64,000 nt of DNA from G016756615 sp035556195 (GTDB taxonomy: Bacteria > Pseudomonadota > Alphaproteobacteria > Rhizobiales > Rhizobiaceae), in contig DATMFK010000024.1 in the NCBI GenBank assembly GCA_035556195.1, positions 1 through 64,000 of the forward strand. Direction: 5' to 3'. The number at the start of each line of letters is the position of its first letter. Position 1 is the first letter of the stretch. The notes below the pieces were generated by a model that saw nothing but the letters and a program-made list of their open reading frames with translations, made no database searches and had not been told where the DNA came from. Below are positions 15,091-24,179 of the stretch, piece after piece. The position numbers and the translations under genes were made by a program.

Positions 15091-16812
15091 ATGACCGACA
15101 TGACGCAGCCCATGAGCGGGCCCGGCGTGACCGCTCGCATGCGCAAGGCTTCGCAGGTAATGCTGCCCGAGAGCCTGGCCGCCATCCAGCCGTCGCGGCT
15201 CAGCGGCGCGCGCGCTTTCATGAACAGGATGGTACGTGAACGCTGGGACATCTCGATGGTCCGCTTCGACGTCGATTCCAACGCCGAGGGCACCGTCGTC
15301 TATTCTATCAAGGCGCCCGATCGCGAGTTCAGCTTCATCGGCTTTTCGCGTCCGCCGAGCCGCACCGCCCGTACCGGCCGCATCATCGGCCGCGCTTGGG
15401 ACATGATGGGGACGCTGAACGAAGGGCCGGCCACGGAGGCTGATATCGAGTCGGCACGACGCGAGTTGCCCAAGCTCTACACCGGCCGCGCCACCCCGAA
15501 TGCGCTGATCTGGTGTCGTTCGAACCGCTCGATGCGCGTCTTCGACCAGACCCTCGAGGCATTGGCGGCCGGGCGCCAGCCGGCAATCGAGGATCTCTCC
15601 AAGGTCTGCTATCTCATGCGCAACACCGGCCTCGACGGGAACGGCACCTTCGGTACCCGCTCGTTCCCGTCGCTCGGGAGGGACCATCCGCTGGGCGGGG
15701 TTCTGCAGGCGCAGTTGCTCACCGCCTACATGATGCGAGAATATTCCTGCGACCTCGTCGAGCATCTCGCCCGCCTCAAATCCGACAAGGCGGTGCGGCT
15801 CGACCCTTCGATCCGGAGCTATCTCGGTGTCGGCAACGGTTCAGCGCTCGGCCTGATCTTCTTCATCCACAAGCACCCGCGCCTGATCAATGCGTGGATC
15901 GGCGCTCGCGAGACGGCGATCGCCAAGGCGCGTGGCCTCGAACTCGAGCCTGCCGACGGGCGGATCGCGCAGCTGGTCGGCCTCCTGGAAAGGGCTGTCA
16001 CTTTCAGGCGGCAAGACAGGATGGTCTACGAGGCCTTCACCTCGAGCGCGGAAATAGCCGACGACCTTACACAGGCGCTAAGCGCGCTCAAGGCGTTCAG
16101 GGACAGCGGCCGCATGTATGACGAAATCCATGCCGCGCCGCTGGATGTGCTGGTCTCTCGTTTCGAGAAAACCGCCAGCCCCGAAGCGCTCGAGACGCTG
16201 CTGTCGCTGCTGATCGAGCTTGTCCCCGAGGACGCCGACGCGCTCTTTGCCGAGATCGATGCGCCCGATGAATTCGTCGTCTCGCCCGCCGAGACCCTCG
16301 CCAGCCTGGCCGAGTTGATCCGGCGCGACTACCGCTGGGCGCTGGACACCGACATGACCACGGCGGACGCCTATAAATATGTCTGGTACAAGTCCGAGAC
16401 CGCCGAGGAGCCGCGCCGCGGCGCGCGCGAGGAAGTGCCGGACGCCCTCGATCTTGGCCTCGACATCTGTGGCGGGGTGCAGGCATTGATGGCCGACATC
16501 GAGGCCGCGGACCCGTCGAGCACCGTCGCGCGGCTGTTGCTCGGACACCCCGAACATCGTTACCTCGTGGCGCGGATCCAGGGCTTGCGCGACGAGCAAT
16601 TCCATACGCCACGCGCAAACATCAACGACGAAAGCTTCGTGCCGATCGATCTCGTGCGGCTCATGAACTGCGGCATCCACGGCATCGACAAGACGCGAGA
16701 TTTCCTCAATCGAAACCTGCGGGGCGTGCTCTATCATGGCGCACCCACTCCGGACGAGATCCGCTCCGGCACCGCAGGCGCCTGGTTCTATCCTGCGGAG
16801 CCCGTCCAATGA
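15091..16812 (+). CDS. conserved protein of unknown function, 573 aa
   Basis: I do not recognise a named domain. The protein is soluble, without signal peptide or membrane segment, and mostly helical. It has a conserved-looking block around residues 165-205 (LSKVCYLMRNTGLDGNGTFG, then SLGRDHPLGGVLQAQLL) rich in Gly and His/Asp, which might bind a ligand. The next gene overlaps it by four bases (ATGA at 16809-16812) and the dipeptidase after that overlaps likewise, so the three are probably made in fixed ratio. The context suggests a catabolic enzyme of the pathway controlled by the IclR gene. Function unknown. Confidence 0.8.
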   Translation: MTDMTQPMSGPGVTARMRKASQVMLPESLAAIQPSRLSGARAFMNRMVRERWDISMVRFDVDSNAEGTVVYSIKAPDREFSFIGFSRPPSRTARTGRIIGRAWDMMGTLNEGPATEADIESARRELPKLYTGRATPNALIWCRSNRSMRVFDQTLEALAAGRQPAIEDLSKVCYLMRNTGLDGNGTFGTRSFPSLGRDHPLGGVLQAQLLTAYMMREYSCDLVEHLARLKSDKAVRLDPSIRSYLGVGNGSALGLIFFIHKHPRLINAWIGARETAIAKARGLELEPADGRIAQLVGLLERAVTFRRQDRMVYEAFTSSAEIADDLTQALSALKAFRDSGRMYDEIHAAPLDVLVSRFEKTASPEALETLLSLLIELVPEDADALFAEIDAPDEFVVSPAETLASLAELIRRDYRWALDTDMTTADAYKYVWYKSETAEEPRRGAREEVPDALDLGLDICGGVQALMADIEAADPSSTVARLLLGHPEHRYLVARIQGLRDEQFHTPRANINDESFVPIDLVRLMNCGIHGIDKTRDFLNRNLRGVLYHGAPTPDEIRSGTAGAWFYPAEPVQ

Positions 16813-17540
16813 GCGCACCCCACTCCGATCACATCTTGCGCGTCATGCCCCGCGAGATGCGCTTGATGTCCGAACGCATCTTGTCGATGACCGGCCAGCC
16901 GAAGGGCTTCTTCCTCGCGCTGCAAGACCTGCCGATGTATTCGCAGAAGCTCGGCCTCGGCGGCTTCGCGCTGCTGGAGAAACGCTTCGACGAACTATGT
17001 GGGGGGCGCCCCGAAAGCATCGCCATCGTGTCGGAGGATGCGGCCAAGATGCGGCTCGATGGCAGGGGCCAGCACGCCTGGTTCGCATTGCCGGCGGTGA
17101 TAGACCTGCTTGGCGAACTCGTTTCCCGCTTCGGCGAGGCCGAGATCGTGGTCGCGGATGCCGTCGACCTCGAGGAATTCAAGGTCGCCGAGGCATTCGC
17201 CCAGCGTAGCGGGCTGTCCGTCGTCGTGACCATTGGTCACGAGGCAGTCTTGAGGGCGAGCCGCCGCTCGCTATCCGGCAATGTCAGGCAAGACGATCCG
17301 CTTCTGTGGTCGCTGCTCGAGGACGGACTGGCGATCCCCGGCGAGCTTTGGTGGCGCATCTATCATCAAGCCAAGAAGGCTTTGGCCGCCGACAGCGTGG
17401 TCTCGCGTCGCCACGCAGGCCCGATGATCGTCAACCAGGACGGCACCATCATCGGCCGCAAGGACAATGATGACGAAACCGACGTCAGCTTCCTCATGGC
17501 GCCTGGCGCCGAAACTCAAACGGAAAGCACGAACCCATGA
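16809..17540 (+). CDS. conserved protein of unknown function, 243 aa (possible DUF3726 type)
   Basis: The soluble protein has an N-terminal pattern, EMRLMSERILSMTGQPKGFF followed by KLGLGGFALLEKRFDEL, that faintly recalls DUF3726 proteins (an early Glu/Arg helix, then a Gly-rich GLG region). I could not confirm this. A charged tail, GRKDNDDETDV, closes it. It is coupled to both neighbours by ATGA overlaps. A partnership with the 573-aa protein is the most that context supports. Confidence 0.75.
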   Translation: MSAPHSDHILRVMPREMRLMSERILSMTGQPKGFFLALQDLPMYSQKLGLGGFALLEKRFDELCGGRPESIAIVSEDAAKMRLDGRGQHAWFALPAVIDLLGELVSRFGEAEIVVADAVDLEEFKVAEAFAQRSGLSVVVTIGHEAVLRASRRSLSGNVRQDDPLLWSLLEDGLAIPGELWWRIYHQAKKALAADSVVSRRHAGPMIVNQDGTIIGRKDNDDETDVSFLMAPGAETQTESTNP

Positions 17541-18505
17541 TCATTGACGGATTGCAGTGCGGCCACTTCGACAGGCAGGCGTTCCAGTCGTTGCAAGCGG
17601 CCAAGGTTGGCGGCGTCGTGGTGACCTGCGGCTTCTGGGAAGGAGCCGTCGAGTCGCTGGATTCGCTCGGCCGCTGGCGTGATCTGGTGCGCGAGAACGC
17701 CGATGTCGCCGAGATCGCGACGACGGCCGCCGAGGTGGAACGTATCGGGCGCGAGGGCAAGGTGGCGGTGATCCTCGGCTACCAGAACGCCAACCTGTTC
17801 GAGGGCCGCATACGCTTCGTCGAGCTTTTCGCCGAACTCGGCGTGCGCGTTGTCCAGCTCACCTACAACAACCAGAACGAACTTGCCGGCAGCTGCTACG
17901 AGACGGAGGATTCCGGGCTCGCGCGCTTCGGCAAGGAAGTGGTGCGCGAAATGAATGCCGCGGGCATGCTGGTCGATTGCAGCCATGTCGGCGACCGCTC
18001 GACGCTCGACGCTATCGAGACCTCGTCCAAGCCGATCGCGGTGACGCACGCCAATGCGCGCTCGCTGTTCGATCACAAGCGCAACAAGTCGGACGATGTG
18101 TTGAAGGCGCTCGGCCAGACCGGCGGCGTTATCGGCTGCGCAGCCTACCGCAACATCACCGGCGACGAGTATTGCAGCTCGATCGAGGCATGGTGCGGCA
18201 TGGTTGCCCGCACGGCTGAAATCGCCGGCGTAGACTCCGTCGCCATCGGCACCGACCGCAGCCACAATTTCATAGCGCCGGACTATGCCTGGATGCGCCA
18301 GGGGCGCTGGACCCGCGGCGCAGACTATGGGGCCAGTGCCGCCGGCCGCCCGCTCAAGGCGCCGCCGCCGGACTGGTTCCAGAAGGTGGAAGACATGGGC
18401 GTCATCCCCGATGGTCTGCGGGCCGTCGGGTTCTCCGAGGAGGATGTCGCCAAGATCACCCACAAGAACTGGCTCCGTCTCTACGAAGCCACATTTAGGG
18501 CCTGA
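17537..18505 (+). CDS. peptidase M19 (membrane/renal dipeptidase family)
   Basis: The 322-aa protein has M19 zinc-dipeptidase features: LVDCSHVGDRSTLDAIE, PIAVTHANARSLFDHKRN followed by SDDVL, and the bridging Glu in LFEGRIRF before the ELGVRVVQLTYN strand. The N-terminal metal motif, usually DGHND, reads IIDGLQCGHFDRQ; an HxD is present (H-F-D) but displaced. It may define a subgroup, so the substrate could be a D-amino or modified dipeptide. There is no signal peptide, so it acts in the cytoplasm on imported material, in line with the ABC transporter that follows. Confidence 0.8.
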   Translation: MIIDGLQCGHFDRQAFQSLQAAKVGGVVVTCGFWEGAVESLDSLGRWRDLVRENADVAEIATTAAEVERIGREGKVAVILGYQNANLFEGRIRFVELFAELGVRVVQLTYNNQNELAGSCYETEDSGLARFGKEVVREMNAAGMLVDCSHVGDRSTLDAIETSSKPIAVTHANARSLFDHKRNKSDDVLKALGQTGGVIGCAAYRNITGDEYCSSIEAWCGMVARTAEIAGVDSVAIGTDRSHNFIAPDYAWMRQGRWTRGADYGASAAGRPLKAPPPDWFQKVEDMGVIPDGLRAVGFSEEDVAKITHKNWLRLYEATFRA

Positions 18506-18526
18506 ACACCGAGGGAGGTGAAAGCA

Positions 18527-19573
18527 ATGACCAATCATATCAGCAAGGGCTTCTGGATGCCCGACCGTCGCATGTTCCTGAAGGGCGCGGGCGCCGCGCT
18601 CGCCTCGACCGTCGCCATGCCCTACGTGGCACGGGCTCAGGAGAAGGTGCTCTACATCAACACATGGGGCGGCCCCTGGGAGGAAGCCGCGCGCGCCCAT
18701 CTGTTCGATCCGTTCACGGCCGAAACGGGCATCGAAATTCGCACCCTGTCGCCGGTGTCGTTCGCCAAGCTCGCCCAGCAGACCAAGACCGGGGTCTACG
18801 AGTTCGACATCACCACGCTCGGCGGCGGCGAGCTGGTCCGCGCCAACCAGGCAGGCATCATTGAGGAACTCGCGGAGCCCTATCCCAACGGCCTTTTCGA
18901 GAACGGGGTCGCCTCGCATGCCTTCGCCACCGTGATGGCCTGGCGCACCGACCGCGTGAAGGAAGGCCCCAAGACCTGGGCGGAATTCTGGGACGTGGAC
19001 AAGTACCCCGGCGCCCGTTCGCTGCAGCGCTACGCAGCCCGTGTGCTGCCGATCGCGCTGCTCGCCGATGGCGTCGAGGTCAAGGACCTCTATCCGCTTG
19101 ACGTGGACCGCGCTTTCGCCTCGCTCGACCGGATCAAGGATCACATCCGCGTCTGGTGGACGGCAGGCGCCCAGTCGACGCAAATCCTGCGCGACGGCGA
19201 AGTCGATCTGATCGGCATCTGGCATGGTCGCTACTACGAGGCCGAGAAGGCCGGAGCGCCCGTCGCCATGACCTGGAATCAGGGCGAGATCGACCGCGCC
19301 TACTGGGTCGTGGCCAAGGGCACACCGAACGCCGAGAACGCCAAGAAGTTCATCGAGTTCGCAACCAGCGGCAAGCCGCTCGCCGGCTTCTCGATGCAGG
19401 CGGATTACGGCCCGCTCAACCCGGCCGCCAACGAGTTCGTGCCGGCCGATGCCGCCAAGCGCATGCCGACATCACCTGAAAACTATGCCCAGACCTTCGA
19501 ACAGGACATGGCCAATTTCGGTGACGATCCGGCAGCGGTGGCGGAACGCTTCGAGGAATGGATCGCCGGCTGA
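18527..19573 (+). CDS. ABC transporter substrate-binding protein, PotD-like (copy 1)
   Basis: The precursor has a twin-arginine signal (DRRMFLKGAGAALAS, residues 13-27) ending at about ARA, and then a PotD/extracellular solute-binding fold: YINTWGGPWEEAARAHLFDP, TWAEFWDVDKYPGARSLQRY, DGEVDLIGIWHGRYY. ATG 18527 is chosen because GGGAGGTG lies six bases upstream. It is followed by a large stem-loop and the permease genes. Copy 2 at 23023 is a close paralogue. Known PotD relatives bind polyamines, GABA or other small amino compounds; the ligand here is unknown. Confidence 0.9.
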   Translation: MTNHISKGFWMPDRRMFLKGAGAALASTVAMPYVARAQEKVLYINTWGGPWEEAARAHLFDPFTAETGIEIRTLSPVSFAKLAQQTKTGVYEFDITTLGGGELVRANQAGIIEELAEPYPNGLFENGVASHAFATVMAWRTDRVKEGPKTWAEFWDVDKYPGARSLQRYAARVLPIALLADGVEVKDLYPLDVDRAFASLDRIKDHIRVWWTAGAQSTQILRDGEVDLIGIWHGRYYEAEKAGAPVAMTWNQGEIDRAYWVVAKGTPNAENAKKFIEFATSGKPLAGFSMQADYGPLNPAANEFVPADAAKRMPTSPENYAQTFEQDMANFGDDPAAVAERFEEWIAG

Positions 19574-19602
19574 GGCCCCGTCGGCATCAGCTATCGAGTC
19601 AC

Positions 19603-19647
19603 CTTGGCTGCTTCGCCGCGCCGGCCGGCGCGGCGAAGGCTCCAAGG
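19603..19647 (+). terminator. very strong stem-loop after the binding-protein gene
   Basis: CTTCGCCGCGCCGG (19611-19624) is followed without a gap by its exact complement (19625-19638), and outer arms CCTTGG (19603-19608) and CCAAGG (19642-19647) extend the stem. It lacks a T-run. In ABC operons such stems protect the binding-protein message and reduce read-through, giving more binding protein than permease. Confidence 0.65.
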
Positions 19648-19668
19648 CATTAGGCAAAGGGAAGCGCG

Positions 19669-20517
19669 ATGGCTCTGAGCATCGCAAGTTTGAGCGCAAG
19701 AAAGAATATGTGGCCGTGGCTTCTGCTCGCGCCACTGGCCATATACATGGCTGTCTTCTTTCTGGTGCCGCTCGCCGACGTGGCTGTCATGAGCGTGACC
19801 GAACCGCGGCCGACGCTCGCCAACTACGAACGGGTGCTCACCACGGCGCTCTACCAGCGCGTTTTCGTGAACACTTTCGCCACCGCAGCCATCGTCACGA
19901 TCTGCTGCCTGATCGTCGGCTACCCGCTGGCCTATCTGATGGCCAACAGCAAGCCGCGCACCGCAATGCTCATCCTGCTTTTGGTCACGATGAGCTTCTG
20001 GACCTCGTTCCTGGTCCGCACCTACGCCTGGATGGTCCTGCTCGGCAACAACGGGCCTCTGATCTGGCTTCTCCGGGCGATCGGCATGGAGCAGCCGCCA
20101 CAATTGCTGTTCACGCGCTTCTCGTCGACGCTGGCCATGGTTCACATCCTCGCCCCCTACATGGTGATGAACATCTATTCCGTGATGAAGAAGATCGACC
20201 CGACCCTGATCCGCTCGGCGGAAAGCCTTGGCGCGCGCGGCCTGTCGCTGTTCCGCCATGTCTATCTGCCGCTGACGGCGCCGGGCATAGCCAATGGTTC
20301 GGTGCTCGTCTTCGTCATCTGCCTCGGCTTCTACGTGACGCCGGTGCTGCTCGGCAGCCCGCGCGAGCAGATGATCGCCGGCCTCATCGGTAACCAGATC
20401 GACGAGTTCCTGGCCTTCGGAATGGGTTCCGCCATGGCGATGGTGCTGCTCTTCGTGACGCTGGTGATCCTGACGATCTATCACCGTCGCTTCGGGCTGG
20501 ACAAACTGTGGGGTTGA
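19669..20517 (+). CDS. ABC transporter permease, PotB-like
   Basis: The 282-aa inner-membrane protein has six predicted helices. The EAA loop is near residue 185 (AESLGARGLSLFRHVYLPLT), the contact site for the ATPase. It follows the stem-loop with AAGGGAAG before ATG 19669. With the next gene it forms the heteromeric permease of the polyamine-type importer. Confidence 0.9.
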   Translation: MALSIASLSARKNMWPWLLLAPLAIYMAVFFLVPLADVAVMSVTEPRPTLANYERVLTTALYQRVFVNTFATAAIVTICCLIVGYPLAYLMANSKPRTAMLILLLVTMSFWTSFLVRTYAWMVLLGNNGPLIWLLRAIGMEQPPQLLFTRFSSTLAMVHILAPYMVMNIYSVMKKIDPTLIRSAESLGARGLSLFRHVYLPLTAPGIANGSVLVFVICLGFYVTPVLLGSPREQMIAGLIGNQIDEFLAFGMGSAMAMVLLFVTLVILTIYHRRFGLDKLWG

Positions 20518-20519
20518 CC

Positions 20520-21311
20520 ATGAACCGCTTCATGCGCTGGCTCGGCATCGCGGTCGTCGTCTTCATCGCCGCGCCGCTGGTGATCGTCGTGCCGATGTCG
20601 TTCTCGGAGGCACGCTCCCTGCAGTTCCCGCCGCCCGGATATTGGCTCGGCTACTACCGGGCATATTTCACCGACGTGAGTTGGCTCGTGCCGACATGGA
20701 ACAGCATTCTCATCGCCAGCGCGACGACGGTGCTGACCATGGCTCTCGTCGTGCCCGCCACCTTTGCCCTGGTCCGGCACCGCTTCCGGGGCAAGAGCAT
20801 CGCCGACCTAATGATGCTGATGCCGCTGGCCGTGCCTCACATCGTCATGGCCGTCGGCTACTACTCCTATTTCGGCGATCTCGGGATCGTGCACACCCAT
20901 CTGGGCGTCATCCTTGCCCATACTTGCCTGTCCGTGCCGATCGCCTTCCTGGTGCTCTCGGCCAACCTCAAGGGCTTCGACCGCACGCTCGAGCGGGCGG
21001 CGCAGAGCCTGGGAGCAAGCCCGACGAGGACCTTCATCCACGTGACGTTGCCGATCCTGCGGCCTGGCCTGGTCATCAGCGCGCTGTTTGCCTTCATCCA
21101 GTCGTTCGACGAGACGGTGGTCGCGATCTTCATCTCCGGCCGCGGCGCCGAGACCTTGCCACGCAAGATGTTCGACAGCATCCGGCAGGAAGCCGATCCG
21201 GTCATCGCCGTGATCTCGACCCTTTTGTTCGCTGCCGTTCTGATCGGCCTGACCGCGCCGCTGCTGCTTTCCCGCTGGCGCGGCCGACGCGCCCGCATCG
21301 GCACCGGCTGA
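20520..21311 (+). CDS. ABC transporter permease, PotC-like
   Basis: The 263-aa inner-membrane protein carries an EAA loop AAQSLGASPTRTFIHVTLPI at about 160-180. ATG 20520 lies two bases after the stop of the PotB-like gene; a GTG at 20508 in the same frame would overlap that gene and is less likely. It is the second half of the importer pore. Confidence 0.9.
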   Translation: MNRFMRWLGIAVVVFIAAPLVIVVPMSFSEARSLQFPPPGYWLGYYRAYFTDVSWLVPTWNSILIASATTVLTMALVVPATFALVRHRFRGKSIADLMMLMPLAVPHIVMAVGYYSYFGDLGIVHTHLGVILAHTCLSVPIAFLVLSANLKGFDRTLERAAQSLGASPTRTFIHVTLPILRPGLVISALFAFIQSFDETVVAIFISGRGAETLPRKMFDSIRQEADPVIAVISTLLFAAVLIGLTAPLLLSRWRGRRARIGTG

Positions 21312-21351
21312 AACAATTCGCGGCATGCCTCGCCATGCCCCAGGAGACTCC

Positions 21352-22416
<1,065 letters not shown>

Positions 22417-22418
22417 CA

Positions 22419-22518
22419 CCCTAAAGCGCGATCTTTCAGATTCGCTCCCGCGCTTTAGGGCTTTGATTCAACGCATGTCTTTCTCCCCCAAACCGGTGCC
22501 CACTTTGGGGAGACATGC
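22419..22518. repeat. intergenic mosaic element like rhizobial RIME, with two hairpins
   Basis: The first hairpin is CCCTAAAGCGCG (22419-22430) with its exact complement at 22449-22460. After GATTCAAC, a second hairpin runs from GCATGTC (22473) to GACATGC (22518), with CCCCAAA and TTTGGGG inside. The wording (AAAGCGC..., GATTCAACGCATGTC, ACATGCTTTAG) matches short repeats scattered between genes in Rhizobiales genomes. It separates the ATPase and RidA genes and may act as a terminator or mRNA-processing site. Confidence 0.65.
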
Positions 22519-22543
22519 TTTAGCAGACCAGGAAAAGCAGACC

Positions 22544-22933
22544 ATGACCGTGACTATAGGAGCCGGCGACATCGCCGATGTGATCAATCGCTTCGGCGTC
22601 GGCAAACGCGCAAGTATCGCCGTCACCCATAACGGCACCGGCTATTTTGCCGTCACGCCACAGGCGCCCTACGATGCCGAACTGAGCACCGCGGAACAGG
22701 CAGCGCAGCTGCTTGCGAAGGCCGACGCACGGCTCGCCGAAATCGGCAGCAGCAAGGACAAGCTCATCTTCGTCGCCATCATCCTCGCCGACATGGCCGA
22801 CTACGCTGCGGTCAACGAAGTATGGGACGGCTGGGTGGCCGACATCGAGCCCCCGGCGCGCGCCTGCTTCGAAGCCCGTCTCGCCAGCCCGGCGCTGAAG
22901 ATCGAGATGATCATGGTTTGTGCGGCGGCATAG
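22544..22933 (+). CDS. RidA/YjgF-family protein
   Basis: The 129-aa protein has RidA features: FVAIILADMADYAAVNEVWD and PPARACFEARLASPALKIEM with the substrate-binding Arg kept. RidA proteins hydrolyse reactive enamine/imine intermediates released by PLP enzymes. Its place before a second binding protein and a PLP aminotransferase fits that duty, and suggests that the pathway forms an imine from the imported compound. ATG 22544 has AGGAAA about nine bases upstream. Confidence 0.85.
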   Translation: MTVTIGAGDIADVINRFGVGKRASIAVTHNGTGYFAVTPQAPYDAELSTAEQAAQLLAKADARLAEIGSSKDKLIFVAIILADMADYAAVNEVWDGWVADIEPPARACFEARLASPALKIEMIMVCAAA

Positions 22934-23022
22934 ACGCGCCGTACGGAAAATCACCGCAGCATCGCGCGACCGACCACGCCCATGCGCGATACCCGCATTT
23001 CTCAACCAGGGAGGCAATTATT

Positions 23023-24057
23023 TTGGACAAGTCACTGAACCTCAGATCAAACCGCAGGCAATTCCTTATGGGTTCTGCGGCACTCGCTGGCGGCCTGGCC
23101 ATGCCCGCCATATCCCGCGCCCAGACGAAGAGCATCTCCGTCAACTCCTGGGGCGGGTCGTGGCTGGATTCGGCACGCGCCAACCTCTTCGATCCGTTCA
23201 CGGCGGAAACCGGCATCAAGGTCGAGACGGTTTCGCCGGTGTCCTTCGCCAAGCTCGCCGCCCAGGTGAAGACCGGCGTGTACGAGTTCGACGTCACGAC
23301 GTTGGGCGCAGCCGAGCTGTTGCGGGCCAACCAGAGCGGATTGCTGGAAGAGATCGAGGAATACTATCCGGGCGGACTGCTCCAGAACGGCATCGGCTCG
23401 CATGCCTTCGGCACCCTGATGGGGTGGCGTACAGACAGATACGGCAACGAACCGAAGAGTTGGGCGGATTTCTGGGACGTGGACCGCTTCCCGGGCAAGC
23501 GTTCGCTGCAACGCTATCCTGCCCGCGTCATGCCGATCGCTCTGCTGGCGGACGGTGTCGCGAAGGAAGATCTCTATCCGCTCGACGTCGATCGGGCTTT
23601 TGCGGCGCTCGATCGCATCAAGAAGCACATCGTCGTGTGGTGGACGGCGGGCGAGCAGTCGTCGCAGATCCTGCGCGACGGCGAGGTCGACATGATAGGC
23701 ATCTGGAACACCCGCTATTTTGCCGCGCAAGATGCAGGCGCTCCGGTCGCCATGACCTGGGAGGGTTGCATCCTCGACAAAGCCTACTGGGTCGTGGCCA
23801 AGGGCACGCCCAATATCGATGCGGCCAAGCAGTTCGTGAAATTCGCGACATCTCCCAAGCCGCTTGCCGGCTTCGCAACCGCGCAGCAGGACGGCCCGCT
23901 CAACCCGGCGGCTCTGGAGCTCATCGATCCGGCCAAGGCCGAGCGTATGCCTACCAATGCGCGCTATGCGAACTCGGTCGTGGGGCAGGACATCGAAAAC
24001 TTCGGGATCGATCCGGCCGAACTGGCAGAGCGGTTCGAGGAGTGGATCCTGACCTGA
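23023..24057 (+). CDS. ABC transporter substrate-binding protein, PotD-like (copy 2)
   Basis: The 344-aa precursor starts at TTG 23023, eight bases after GGGAGG. The twin-arginine signal is NRRQFLMGSAALAGG and cleavage is expected near SRA. It is collinear with copy 1 (18527): NLFDPFTAETGIKVETVSPV, WADFWDVDRFPGKRSLQRYP, DGEVDMIGIWNTRYF. By eye well over half the residues agree. No extra permease accompanies it, so both binding proteins probably deliver to one transporter, widening its substrate range. Confidence 0.9.
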   Translation: MDKSLNLRSNRRQFLMGSAALAGGLAMPAISRAQTKSISVNSWGGSWLDSARANLFDPFTAETGIKVETVSPVSFAKLAAQVKTGVYEFDVTTLGAAELLRANQSGLLEEIEEYYPGGLLQNGIGSHAFGTLMGWRTDRYGNEPKSWADFWDVDRFPGKRSLQRYPARVMPIALLADGVAKEDLYPLDVDRAFAALDRIKKHIVVWWTAGEQSSQILRDGEVDMIGIWNTRYFAAQDAGAPVAMTWEGCILDKAYWVVAKGTPNIDAAKQFVKFATSPKPLAGFATAQQDGPLNPAALELIDPAKAERMPTNARYANSVVGQDIENFGIDPAELAERFEEWILT

Positions 24058-24078
24058 CGTGGCATTAAGCAGGCATGC

Positions 24079-24102
24079 GGCGTGGACGATGCAAACCACG
24101 CC
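24079..24102 (+). terminator. 7-bp hairpin after binding protein 2
   Basis: GGCGTGG (24079-24085) pairs with CCACGCC (24096-24102) around a 10-nt loop, 22 bases after the stop codon of the gene. It has no T-run. Confidence 0.4.
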
Positions 24103-24119
24103 GGCAACTGCCAACGAGA

Positions 24120-24149
24120 GATGATGGCCCGGCTTGCCGAGCCATCATC
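24120..24149 (+). terminator. 9-bp hairpin before the aminotransferase gene
   Basis: GATGATGGC (24120-24128) pairs with GCCATCATC (24141-24149). The loop contains a further CGGC/GCCG pairing, giving a long stem. It lies about 30 bases before the start of the aminotransferase gene, so it could separate that gene from the upstream transport genes or set an independent mRNA level. Confidence 0.5.
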
Positions 24150-24179
24150 CTTCACAGTTCACCCCGGGGAAGTCCACCC

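Noticed and set aside
19591..20484. Long minus-strand open frame over the permease
   Set aside because: It is rich in His/Arg/Asp/Gln as expected for antisense of a membrane-protein gene; no domain features.
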